Of a stretch of DNA of 64,000 nt, positions 17,901-25,400 are shown piece by piece. The DNA comes from Rikenellaceae bacterium (GTDB lineage: Bacteria > Bacteroidota > Bacteroidia > Bacteroidales > Rikenellaceae). Both the position numbers and the translations under genes were made by a program. The notes under the pieces are model-generated. The model searched no databases, was not told the origin of the DNA, and worked only from the letters and a program-made list of their open reading frames with translations. Numbering within the stretch: the stretch's first letter is position 1; the number at the start of each line of letters is the position of its first letter. The DNA lies in assembly GCA_020860245.1 (NCBI GenBank), contig JAJBUQ010000015.1, positions 62,001 through 126,000 of the forward strand, given 5' to 3'.

Positions 17901-19430
17901 TATTCCTGATATCTCCAGCTCCGCATTGCGATCATAAGATATTATCTTCCCTTCGTAATAATTTTTACGGATATTACCGTCAAAGTCTATATCCTTATAC
18001 TCGTACCCGTTGAAAATCAGTGAATTTATAAACGCATCGGCATAAATCGACAAATCGTCGGCAGTAATAATTCCGTTTATTTTCGCCTCCATCGTCGTTT
18101 CTCCCAAATTATCGCTCCCCAAAATATTACCGATATGCAGATTATCCAAATAAACCGATCCTTTTACATTATTGCCGGTTTGTGCTGACGGTGCTGTCTC
18201 CAGATCAAAGATAAGATCTCCGGAATCGGTAATCAAGGTTCCTTCGGTATAAAAATCAGCGAAGGAACCCTTAAAATTTCCGTTGAGATTTATATTCCCC
18301 AATCCATCGATATAAGGCATGACTTTGTCCAAATCTTTTCCTTTTATTCCTGTATAAATATCGTTTATATCCTCGTCTTCGGTAACAAGACGATTCAATA
18401 TAAAATTAAAATTTGCATTATCCGTATCAGGCAACCCTTCCATAATAAAATCCACATCAATTACGGTATTCTTTACGGCGGCGTCCCTAAGGAATCCTTT
18501 CATTTCCACCACAGGACCATCCACCCTGCCCTGCGGAATCCATACCTTAAGATCCCATGTCAGGAGCTTAGGTGCGAATAGCGCTATCGTATTGAAGTCT
18601 ACGAGACAATTTTCCATATCGGACCTCAGGGCGACATCGTCCGTGAACGTTTTGAAGGCGATCCAGTCGTCGTACAGCATAGCGAATTCACTCATATTAA
18701 TGCGAGAATATTCGTCCCTTAATTTAAAATCGGAGAGTTTGATCCTTTGCGGCGATACCTCCACGTTCTCGGCAAAAAATTCCCGGCATTCGAATCCGCC
18801 CTTCTCCTCAAAGGTCAGAGATTTTATCCGTGCCGTTATACGGTCCTTCACAAGGATAAATCTGTCAATCTCCAGTTGGACTCCCTCTATATCGAGATCC
18901 GCGAAGTTCGTACCGTAGGGGCGTTCGGGGATCTCATATTTTTTCATCGAGAATCTCATTCCCATAACATTAATGTTTCCGCCCCTCAATGTAAAATTAC
19001 GTTTACGTTCCCGTTTCTCTTCCCTTTTAAGTTTAGCAAGGACAGCAGCGAGATTTGAAGTCTGGGTAGAATCCTGTCTGAGATTTAAGACGGCATTGCA
19101 CAAAGTAACGTCTCCGAGTCTCAGCACGTTGCGCACAGGGTTATAGCCTCTGAATCCTACATCCACGAGACCTGCGTAGATCAGCGTATCGCCGTTAAAA
19201 TCTTCAGAATAGAATCCGTCGATAACTACACGGTTGAAGAGTTTTATATCTATCTTATCTATCCTTACGGTAGTACCCAAATAGTCGCTGAGCATCGACG
19301 CAGCCTTCCCGACCGCATAGTTCTGTACCGAATGAACACTCATCACGACGGACAGCACAACCGGAATTATTATCGCCGAGAGGATAAGGAGAGAAAATAC
19401 AGACAATATTATTTTTATAAATTTCCGCAT
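14955..19430 (-). CDS. tamB: TamB-like translocation and assembly / lipid-transport protein (DUF490)
   Basis: A very long protein (about 1490 residues) with one N-terminal membrane anchor (KIILSVFSLLILSAIIIPVV), a long beta-strand-rich groove, and a C-terminal DUF490 domain (NGKGIGLIDMKI, ITEGTYDFSIPNLPASKQFS, GNPLDAILDIQTIYKL, PTINFDVRVPTADTEIQSVV). AsmA/TamB proteins bridge the periplasm and move phospholipids toward the outer membrane or help outer-membrane protein insertion. The ATG at 19430 is chosen because it begins MRKFIKIILSVF directly before the anchor; starting at 19538 would leave no room for a promoter before tsaD. No TamA partner is seen in the window. Confidence 0.9.
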   Translation of the reverse strand: MRKFIKIILSVFSLLILSAIIIPVVLSVVMSVHSVQNYAVGKAASMLSDYLGTTVRIDKIDIKLFNRVVIDGFYSEDFNGDTLIYAGLVDVGFRGYNPVRNVLRLGDVTLCNAVLNLRQDSTQTSNLAAVLAKLKREEKRERKRNFTLRGGNINVMGMRFSMKKYEIPERPYGTNFADLDIEGVQLEIDRFILVKDRITARIKSLTFEEKGGFECREFFAENVEVSPQRIKLSDFKLRDEYSRINMSEFAMLYDDWIAFKTFTDDVALRSDMENCLVDFNTIALFAPKLLTWDLKVWIPQGRVDGPVVEMKGFLRDAAVKNTVIDVDFIMEGLPDTDNANFNFILNRLVTEDEDINDIYTGIKGKDLDKVMPYIDGLGNINLNGNFKGSFADFYTEGTLITDSGDLIFDLETAPSAQTGNNVKGSVYLDNLHIGNILGSDNLGETTMEAKINGIITADDLSIYADAFINSLIFNGYEYKDIDFDGNIRKNYYEGKIISYDRNAELEISGIFDFTDELPDYEFDLNITHADLKKLNLNKRDSTAVLSLGMELNAVGVDVDDIRGYGVITGLHYIFNSDTVRSERVHLLAENTEHNKMIALYSDIMDVELHTRLSYVDMIPYFKRTLSKYVSSFSMRIEEEEELESKLRPGVTSTVGDYYIAKAYVKENRNFVSAIIPNLKVSEGTNLSFIFNPLSEDFSVMFESDLVEYGNMYASGLKFTNMNQSDSIAVYLRTQEFGMGNFYMPDFSLNGGAKDNQINLSAGFKNDINNTSALINSVSRTMTDSLSGENMLATRIYSSRLVVGDYSWRVSTPEILFGNGKIGIDWFRVQSSGQELAVDGVISSSQSDTLRVTMNNFNLAPLSALVDRFGFGLSGYTNGYADITAVSGDRLFYSEIDLNDVVVNDRSLPDSRFHTVWDNEQERILVSLSSDGRDKMIDGYYVPRGKNYFVIAEFPDTDLVFLSPFLDGILKDIEGKAHTKLYFTGTGGKPIINGTIGVENFSAVVDFTNVPYTMNNETVEIVDNNIYLNEGVLYDPNGGEARVDMTLTTTYLANMNYDIRIYPENLMAVNTTADDNDIFYGRVFASGVVGIKGNKRKVNMDIYASSEANSRIVIPVGDAASISEADFIYFRQPSDTMIRSEATRREELRNRMRSRRPESRSDLEIDISMNITPGLEVRIQLDQDNKNEINGKGIGLIDMKIRPNESLFTISGDYEITEGTYDFSIPNLPASKQFSIESGSHIQWTGNPLDAILDIQTIYKLRASIAPLMGAERGAYRQNVPVECVILLTDRLTQPTINFDVRVPTADTEIQSVVQNAMNTQEMKSTQFIWLLATNSFYMDNNLTNNIGTVATVSTGVEFLTNQLSNWVSNDRLRFNFGYRPKSEMSSDEIDFSYSQEIIPNKLLIEAEANYNLGNNQATTINNNVNQLTGDFYITYIFDRIGNLRARAFTRTIDRFDENQGLQESGVGLYYKKDFDSFSELFRRKRRNKTDD

Positions 19431-19540
19431 TATGCTACATTTGTGGTACAATTTTAATAAAAAAAATCGGCATATTAAGTCTTTATAAAGGAACAGCAGC
19501 CTCCACCAGCGGTTAATATAAGAATTACACGGTTTCAATT

Positions 19541-20560
19541 ATGGATATAACTCTACTCGGAATAGAATCTTCATGCGACGATACCTCGGCAGCAGTGCTC
19601 CGCAACGGAATTCTCCTTTCGAATGTCATAGCCGGACAGGAGGTGCACCGCAAATACAGCGGAGTGATTCCTGAGTTGGCATCACGCGCGCATCAACAGA
19701 ATATTGTTCCGGTAGTGGATACGGCTCTCCAAGAGGCGGGTGTCACGATCGACGATATAGACGGCATAGCGGTCACGAGAGGTCCGGGTCTTCTCGGGTC
19801 GTTGGTCGTAGGGGTATCGTTTGCCAAGGGATTATCGCTGGCCAAGAATATTCCTCTAATAGAAGTGAACCACCTTAACGGGCACGTACTGTCCCATTTC
19901 ATCAAGGTTCCTGAAAAAAATACGGATCATCCGGAATTCCCTTTTTTGTGTTTGCTGGTGTCGGGAGGCAATTCACAGATCATTCTCGCCAAGAGTCATA
20001 AAGATATGGAGATTGTGGGAGAAACAATAGACGACGCAGCCGGTGAAGCGTTCGATAAATGTGCGAAAATAATGGGTCTTCCCTATCCCGGCGGTCCGGT
20101 AATCGACAGGCTCGCTAAAGAGGGCGATCCGGCGCGGTTCAAATTTGCCAAACCTCAGGTCGAGAGGCTAAATTACAGTTTCAGCGGGCTTAAGACATCA
20201 TTTCTATATTTTCTGAAAAAAGAGATGGCGGCAGATCCGGAATTCATAGAAAAAAATAAGAACGATCTTTGCGCTTCGCTTCAGGCAACCATTATAGAGA
20301 TTCTTATGAACAAACTTATCAAAGCGGCAAGACAATACAATATAGAGCAGATAGCGTTAGGCGGCGGGGTATCGGCAAATTCCGGCTTGCGGGAGGCGGT
20401 AGTACGGGAAGGATATAAACACGGATGGAAGACCTTCATTCCGGAATTCCGGTTCACGACGGACAACGCAGCGATGATAGCCATGGCAGGATATTATAAA
20501 TATCTTGACAACGATTTTAGTTCTCTAGATACCTCTCCGGAGGCTCGGAATAATTTTTAG
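19541..20560 (+). CDS. tsaD: tRNA N6-adenosine threonylcarbamoyltransferase
   Basis: A 339-residue member of the Kae1/TsaD/Gcp family, which transfers the threonylcarbamoyl group to A37 of tRNAs reading ANN codons. ILGIESSCDDTSAA-type opening (LLGIESSCDDTSAAVL) is exact, the metal ligands H111 and H115 are in EVNHLNGHVLSH, and the ASKT-fold nucleotide motifs are present (LVSGGNSQII, GGGVSANSGLR). Length is standard. Six bases separate it from the murF-alr fusion. It diverges from tamB. Confidence 0.96.
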   Translation: MDITLLGIESSCDDTSAAVLRNGILLSNVIAGQEVHRKYSGVIPELASRAHQQNIVPVVDTALQEAGVTIDDIDGIAVTRGPGLLGSLVVGVSFAKGLSLAKNIPLIEVNHLNGHVLSHFIKVPEKNTDHPEFPFLCLLVSGGNSQIILAKSHKDMEIVGETIDDAAGEAFDKCAKIMGLPYPGGPVIDRLAKEGDPARFKFAKPQVERLNYSFSGLKTSFLYFLKKEMAADPEFIEKNKNDLCASLQATIIEILMNKLIKAARQYNIEQIALGGGVSANSGLREAVVREGYKHGWKTFIPEFRFTTDNAAMIAMAGYYKYLDNDFSSLDTSPEARNNF

Positions 20561-20566
20561 CTCCAG

Positions 20567-23005
20567 ATGAACTACCGCTTGAGTGATATTGCACGGATTA
20601 CCGAATCGGAATTTAAAGGCTCCGACCACACGGTACGGAATATCATCACTGACAGCAGGTCGGTAATCAAGACTCTGGAGGCTTCCGTTTTCATAGCAAT
20701 CAAAGGAAGATACCACGACGGACACAATTACATCGGAGAGATGTACGCCAAGGGGATTAGAGCCTTCATATTAGAACACGAACCGGACATACCGGCCTAT
20801 GCTGATGCAGGATTTATTATCTCCGCCAACGGTCTTGCGACCCTTCAGACTCTTGCTGCGGAACATCGCAGGAACTTCAGAGGAACTGTGATTGCCGTGA
20901 CAGGCAGCAACGGCAAGACAATCGTTAAGGAGTGGATTGCGCAACTCTGCCCTAAGGATCTTAAAATCTTCCGCAGTCCGCGAAGCTACAATTCCCAATT
21001 GGGAGTACCTTTATCTATCCTTATGCTCGAAGGAGACGAGGATTTTGCCGTTATCGAGGCGGGAATATCCGAAACGGAAGAGATGGCGGTTCTGGAAAAA
21101 ATCATACGACCGGATACCGGTATAATTACAAACATCGGAACAGCACATTTAGAAAATTTTAAATCCGCTGAGCATTTGGCAGAGGAGAAACTCATTCTCT
21201 TCAAGAATGCCAAAACCATAATATACAACACGGATCATCGATACATACATAAAATAATCGCTGCCCAGTACGGAGATAAGCGGATCTTTACAACAGGTAG
21301 GACCGGAACTCTGTCATACCGCTTCTCCGAAGAGGGGGAACTGACAATGAACTACGGCAGCAAACGGTATTCCATAATCCCCGGCATCACGGACAGTATC
21401 TCGATAGAGAATATTATCTCCGCAATCGCAGTGTACTTCTCCGTAGGAATAAATCCGGAAGCTATTCTCAGCAATGTCGGGAACCTCATGCCTGTGGTTA
21501 TGCGGATGGAACTGATTCAAGGGATCCATGGCAGCAAACTGATAAACGACAGCTACAATTCCGATATAAATTCCCTCTCCGCATCCCTCGATTATCTCGG
21601 AACTATTGCAGGTGAGGACAAAAAAATAGTGATTCTGTCCGATATTCTCGATTCCGGAACCGACTCGGCCACACTTTATAAAGAGGTCGAGACGCTCCTC
21701 GGATACAAGCAGATCGACAGACTCATCGGAATAGGGGCAAATATCTCTTCCCAACAGCATGTATTTAACCGCGGAAAAGAATTCTACGAAAGTACGGATG
21801 AATTTATCCGCAAAATAAATAAGAGCCTCTTTGCCGGCTGCGCTGTACTGATAAAAGGAAGCAGACCTTTCGGTTTTGAAAAAATCACACACGCACTCGA
21901 ATACAAGATTCACTCTACCACTCTCGAAGTAGATCTGGATGCGATGGTATATAATCTCAATCATTACCGCAGTAAACTGCGCGAAGATGTCAAAGTCATG
22001 GCGATGGTTAAAGCATTCTCTTACGGCAGCGGATCGTTCGAGGTCGCTTCCATGCTCCAGCACCAAGGTGTGGATTATCTCGCGGTGGCATTTGCGGACG
22101 AAGGGGTAATTTTACGCGAAGCAGGCATAACGATGCCTGTCGTGGTTCTTAACGCGGATTCTTGGAGCTTTGCAGCAATGATCGAGAATTCACTGGAACC
22201 TGAGATATACAGCTTCTTATCGTTAGAGATGTTTATCGGGGAACTGAGGCGCTACGGGGAGATAGGATACCCCATACACATAAAGATCGACACCGGAATG
22301 CACCGGCTCGGATTCGAAGAAAAAGATACTGACAAACTTATAGAAATTTTGTCCACACACGAAGAGATTACAGTAAGCACTGTATTCACTCACTTTGCCG
22401 TAAGCGAATCCGCAGATCACGACGAATTCACCCTACACCAGATCGAACTATTCCAGAAGACCGCCGATAAAATAAAAAATAGTTTTAAGGATAGGAAGAT
22501 TCTCTCCCACGCGTCGAACAGCAGCGCGATAGAGAGGTTCGGCAGCGCACATTTGGATATGGTTAGGCTCGGCATAGGATTGTACGGCATCAGCGCAACC
22601 GAACAAGAGCACCTCAAAAACGTCAGTACTCTCAAGAGCCGTATCGTACAGATAAAAAAGCTCGGCGTAGGAGAAACTGTCGGATATGGCAGGCGTGGAA
22701 CGATACATAGGGAATCCGTTATCGCTACCATACCGATAGGATATGCGGACGGATTGGACAGAAGACTGGGCAACGGAGCGTGGAAGGTGTACGTAAACGG
22801 TATACCGGCCCCGACCATCGGGAATGTTTGTATGGATACCTGTATGATCGACATTACCGGCATACCGGCAAATGAAGGGGATGAAGTGATTATTTTCGGC
22901 AGTTTGCCTCACGTAAGTGCTATGGCGGCCACTCTCGGCACCATACCCTACGAAATATTAACTTCGGTATCGCCACGAGTTAAACGTATATACATAAAAG
23001 AATAA
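20567..23005 (+). CDS. Fused MurF ligase and alanine racemase
   Basis: An 812-residue fusion. Residues about 1-445 are UDP-MurNAc-tripeptide:D-Ala-D-Ala ligase, with P-loop TGSNGKT (112-118). Residues about 450-812 are alanine racemase, with PLP lysine K482 in MAMVKAFSYGSG and the catalytic-Tyr region GETVGYGRRG. The fusion makes D-Ala and then consumes D-Ala-D-Ala in cell-wall precursor synthesis. It is a hallmark of Bacteroidota. In most free-standing alanine racemases the lysine lies in VVKANAYGHG; here the motif is the fusion-type variant. A strong terminator follows directly. Confidence 0.95.
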   Translation: MNYRLSDIARITESEFKGSDHTVRNIITDSRSVIKTLEASVFIAIKGRYHDGHNYIGEMYAKGIRAFILEHEPDIPAYADAGFIISANGLATLQTLAAEHRRNFRGTVIAVTGSNGKTIVKEWIAQLCPKDLKIFRSPRSYNSQLGVPLSILMLEGDEDFAVIEAGISETEEMAVLEKIIRPDTGIITNIGTAHLENFKSAEHLAEEKLILFKNAKTIIYNTDHRYIHKIIAAQYGDKRIFTTGRTGTLSYRFSEEGELTMNYGSKRYSIIPGITDSISIENIISAIAVYFSVGINPEAILSNVGNLMPVVMRMELIQGIHGSKLINDSYNSDINSLSASLDYLGTIAGEDKKIVILSDILDSGTDSATLYKEVETLLGYKQIDRLIGIGANISSQQHVFNRGKEFYESTDEFIRKINKSLFAGCAVLIKGSRPFGFEKITHALEYKIHSTTLEVDLDAMVYNLNHYRSKLREDVKVMAMVKAFSYGSGSFEVASMLQHQGVDYLAVAFADEGVILREAGITMPVVVLNADSWSFAAMIENSLEPEIYSFLSLEMFIGELRRYGEIGYPIHIKIDTGMHRLGFEEKDTDKLIEILSTHEEITVSTVFTHFAVSESADHDEFTLHQIELFQKTADKIKNSFKDRKILSHASNSSAIERFGSAHLDMVRLGIGLYGISATEQEHLKNVSTLKSRIVQIKKLGVGETVGYGRRGTIHRESVIATIPIGYADGLDRRLGNGAWKVYVNGIPAPTIGNVCMDTCMIDITGIPANEGDEVIIFGSLPHVSAMAATLGTIPYEILTSVSPRVKRIYIKE

Positions 23006-23006
23006 A

Positions 23007-23034
23007 CTACAGCGGCATCGATGCACCGCTGTAG
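23007..23034 (+). terminator. Hairpin terminator after the murF-alr fusion
   Basis: A 9-bp stem, CTACAGCGG (23007-23015) / CCGCTGTAG (23026-23034), with a 10-base loop, starts two bases after the stop codon. It is followed by TCTCATATAT, a weak U tract. Confidence 0.75.
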
Positions 23035-23112
23035 TCTCATATATAAATAATTAAAAAGGTTGATCAAGAAGAAACTGATGCAAATCATTTATCTATCGAA
23101 CTACGTCCTCAA

Positions 23113-23304
23113 TAAAAAAGGGCGTGAGGTTGTTGGAGCTTATCGTATAAAGGTCTTAGGACTACCTGTAAGCAAATAAGCACAACAACCCACGCCACCC
23201 TATGACATTTCCGAGGAAAAAGGTGAGTCTTGTTATACTTATTGTTCGCTTACCATTGCAGAATCCTAAGTTCTTATACAAACAATAAGAAATTTATTCC
23301 ATTT
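23113..23304 (-). ncRNA. Candidate structured RNA with two hairpins and complementary loops
   Basis: On the minus strand about 190 bases fold into two domains. The 5' domain closes with CTTATTGTT/AACAATAAG (23238-23246 and 23281-23289) and carries a small hairpin with loop CTTAGGA (complement of 23264-23270). The 3' domain is a 19-bp bulged stem (arms 23121-23142 and 23177-23196) capped by an AGGT/ACCT hairpin whose loop contains TCCTAAG (complement of 23155-23161). The two loops are exactly complementary over 7 bases. The 3' stem is followed by CTTTTTT (minus strand), a typical intrinsic terminator, which fixes the strand. A -7-like TAATTTTG lies at 23311-23318 without a proper -33 box. It may be an independent RNA or the 3' untranslated region of terL. 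No open frame of note is inside. The family is not recognised. Confidence 0.55.
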
Positions 23305-23402
23305 CAAATACAAAATTAATACTTTTCGGCAAAGATCGGCGATTTACCGAGGATTTTTATTGAGTTTATCCGTTTTTTTATAGCAAAAAAATGAACAGCA
23401 TC

Positions 23403-24860
23403 CTATCCGAACCACGCGGCTTTAAGGGTATTGTCCACCTTCCCGACCACTTCTTTTTCTACAATTCCAGTAAGAACATCGGCAGCATCGTGGGTTCTGT
23501 TCAGTTTAAAATCCCGTTTATAGCGTATAACATCCATATAGAAGGCATTCCATCGCAGATGCCAGTCCTCAGGCATTAATATATGCTTTAACACTGTCGC
23601 CGAATTGGTTATAATTCTCGATTCCTTGTTACCCTTCTGATAAAACCATTCTATTTTGGTAAGGGATACTTTTTTATCTATATTCCTTGCGAATCCGCGC
23701 CCTTCGTTGTTGCTTTCGATATAAGCCGTCCTGGTCTTATTATTATCGAGCATAGCAGCGACAGTTTCTTCCGTTATTTCCATACCCTCACACGTATAAA
23801 CAATGTCCGAGACGTAAATATTGTTCTCCTTATCAATTTCGTAACAAACCGAACAAAGATAATCGGTGCCCGTATCGGCAGTATCCGTGTAATTGCCCTT
23901 CTTTATTATGTCTTCCGGGATTTTTAAATAGGTCCTGAATCTATCACCGTAAAGAAGTCCTCCGGCAGCCACCGGTTTACCTTGATACATCGTCTCGAAT
24001 ATATATGGCTCGAGCCGCCTTCTATTCAATAAAGATTCCACACCGTGTCTTTCAGGCCATAACGGCTCGCCAATACTCCTTTCATCATAAATATTCGGGG
24101 TAGACTCTTTTAACGCCTCGAAATTCAGCTCGTACCAGCAATTGCCGCCGATTTCATCCACAGCCAATTGCCAAACAGGAAGTATCGGCTCTCTTCTTTT
24201 GATCTCTCCGATAATATCTTCATCGTGCCAACGGGTCATAACCATAAGTTCACGGCTATTGTCATGGAGCCTCGTTTTAACCACCGATATATACCAATCC
24301 CAGATATTATTTCTAATTACAGGCGAATTGGCCTCACTACTATTTTTGTACAGGTCGTCCATTATTATTACATCTACCATATTCCCGGTCAGCGGACCTC
24401 CTCTGCCAACGGCCAGCATTCCGCCATCCCTGCCGACTATTTCGAATTCTTCGGCAGTCCGGAGGTAATTCCGCCCCCCGGTACCACTGTCCTTCAGGGA
24501 AGTTTCCGGAAAAACAGCACGGTAACTTGTACTGTCTATTATTCTTTGCACGTATCTGTTGTATCTCGAGGCGAGTTTAAAACCGTATGATGCTATAACT
24601 ATTTTTAAATCCGGGTCCACGCCCAACAGGTACGCAGGAAGAAGCACGGCCGCACCTGAAGATTTACCGTGCTGCGGAGGCATTGTAACGATAAGTTTCT
24701 TTATTTTCCCGGCAGCGAATTCATGGAGCACTTTGTAGTAGGAGTCATGAAATCCGGACATTCGGAATTCCCTTTGCAATTTTATAAAATCGGTGAAATT
24801 ATTCCGCGCGTGTTCAATTTCCGAATTATCCGGAATCTTCTGTTTTATCTTTTTACCCAT
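23403..24860 (-). CDS. Phage terminase large subunit, apparently intact and isolated
   Basis: A 485-residue TerL, the ATPase-nuclease that packages phage DNA. The ATPase has Walker A MPPQHGKSS (60-68), Walker B VIIMDD (164-169) and the coupling motif LMVMTRWHD (205-213). The RNase H-like nuclease keeps acidic residues in NYTDTADTGTDYL (D326/D329/D333), YIESNNEGRG (E382) and HDAADVL (D458/D461). Length is normal and nothing is broken. No portal, capsid, tail, lysis or integrase gene is present. Its start overlaps a 29-residue gene, and a divergent CI-like repressor lies upstream. It is either a remnant kept by selection or part of a domesticated function. Confidence 0.9.
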   Translation of the reverse strand: MGKKIKQKIPDNSEIEHARNNFTDFIKLQREFRMSGFHDSYYKVLHEFAAGKIKKLIVTMPPQHGKSSGAAVLLPAYLLGVDPDLKIVIASYGFKLASRYNRYVQRIIDSTSYRAVFPETSLKDSGTGGRNYLRTAEEFEIVGRDGGMLAVGRGGPLTGNMVDVIIMDDLYKNSSEANSPVIRNNIWDWYISVVKTRLHDNSRELMVMTRWHDEDIIGEIKRREPILPVWQLAVDEIGGNCWYELNFEALKESTPNIYDERSIGEPLWPERHGVESLLNRRRLEPYIFETMYQGKPVAAGGLLYGDRFRTYLKIPEDIIKKGNYTDTADTGTDYLCSVCYEIDKENNIYVSDIVYTCEGMEITEETVAAMLDNNKTRTAYIESNNEGRGFARNIDKKVSLTKIEWFYQKGNKESRIITNSATVLKHILMPEDWHLRWNAFYMDVIRYKRDFKLNRTHDAADVLTGIVEKEVVGKVDNTLKAAWFG

Positions 24861-24942
24861 TAAATTTCATAATATCTGCCCAAACCTGATATTCCGCACT
24901 TCCGGCAAACGACCGAGGGCAATTAAAGTGATTTTTATTCAT
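24853..24942 (-). CDS. Tiny coupled gene before TerL, 29 residues
   Basis: An open frame from ATG (24942) to TAA (24853) encodes 29 residues: MNKNHFNCPRSF followed by AGSAEYQVWADIMKFNG. Its ATG shares one base with the stop of the 95-residue gene (TAATG), and its end overlaps the terL start by 8 bases. Such overlaps on both sides are typical of translational coupling and fill an otherwise empty 81-base gap. No family is recognised. A very short terminase accessory peptide is conceivable. Confidence 0.5.
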   Translation of the reverse strand: MNKNHFNCPRSFAGSAEYQVWADIMKFNG

Positions 24943-25229
24943 TATATGAATTTTTTGAACTCGGTCCAGCTGAAATCATTCGATTCCTCTCCGTTCTCAG
25001 CATAAGTTTTAAAATCCCACCAAACGGGCATTATCTTTTCTATACGGCTGTATTCCACTTCAAAATCCTGATAATTAACCCGTTCAAACAACAATGTACA
25101 CAGTAAAAAGGAGGAGAACTGTTCGGTATCGAATTCAATTTTCCCATTAAAGATTCCATCTTGATTATCAAGTTTTTCCATCAATTCACATGCGACTCCG
25201 GAATAAATTTTGCTGTCTATTGAAATCAT
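24942..25229 (-). CDS. Conserved-looking small protein of the phage island, 95 residues
   Basis: An acidic 95-residue protein with a strand-rich N-terminal half (ISIDSKIYSGVACELMEKLD, then GKIEFDTEQFSSFLLCTLLF) and a Trp-containing C-terminal part (IMPVWWDFKTY, then FSWTEFKKFI). It has no helix-turn-helix, signal peptide or membrane segment, so it does not look like a classical small terminase subunit. It is first in the transcript that leads to the 29-residue gene and terL, with a leader of about 90 bases after a near-consensus promoter. It resembles small uncharacterised proteins of Bacteroidales prophages in general style; this is an impression only. Confidence 0.7.
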   Translation of the reverse strand: MISIDSKIYSGVACELMEKLDNQDGIFNGKIEFDTEQFSSFLLCTLLFERVNYQDFEVEYSRIEKIMPVWWDFKTYAENGEESNDFSWTEFKKFI

Positions 25230-25327
25230 TTTTTGAACTATTTTATGATAAATTGATTTTTTTAATTACTTTCGTGACATATTGTAACATTAAAATTTTA
25301 TTGTGTGTTACTTTATGATCTTTTAAA

Positions 25328-25359
25328 CAAAAGTAATTGTTAGCGATCCAATAAACAAA
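25328..25359 (-). promoter_or_regulatory. Near-consensus promoter for the terL unit
   Basis: On the minus strand, TTTG (complement of 25356-25359) is followed after 20 bases by TACTTTTG (complement of 25328-25335, TAnnTTTG). It is among the best promoter matches in the window. The heptamer TTACTTT overlaps this -7 box and occurs twice more, in the opposite direction, at 25266-25272 and 25308-25314. Those copies are candidate operator repeats in the leader. Confidence 0.7.
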
Positions 25360-25371
25360 CTTTTTTGAATT

Positions 25372-25384
25372 TTGTATAATACAA
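25372..25384. promoter_or_regulatory. Palindromic candidate operator before the CI-like repressor gene
   Basis: TTGTATAATACAA is a perfect inverted repeat around one central A, 17 bases before the repressor ATG. It overlaps a weak -7-like sequence (GAATTTTG, 25367-25374). An autoregulatory site of the repressor is the simple reading. Confidence 0.5.
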
Positions 25385-25400
25385 TTATTGAACATTAAGG

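Noticed and set aside
19431-19538. A longer N-terminus for TamB starting at 19538
   Set aside because: The extra 36 residues are Trp/Cys/Lys-rich, unlike the family, and would leave no promoter space before tsaD. The start directly before the membrane helix is typical.
23113-23304. The structured RNA as SRP RNA, tmRNA or 6S RNA
   Set aside because: There is no GGAA-type SRP apex, no tmRNA tag frame or tRNA-like end, and the 5' and 3' ends do not pair as in 6S RNA. A divergent member cannot be fully excluded.
23113-23304. The same RNA read on the plus strand
   Set aside because: Only on the minus strand does a T run directly follow the GC-rich stem; on the plus strand the last hairpin is followed by AAATTTATT without a T run.
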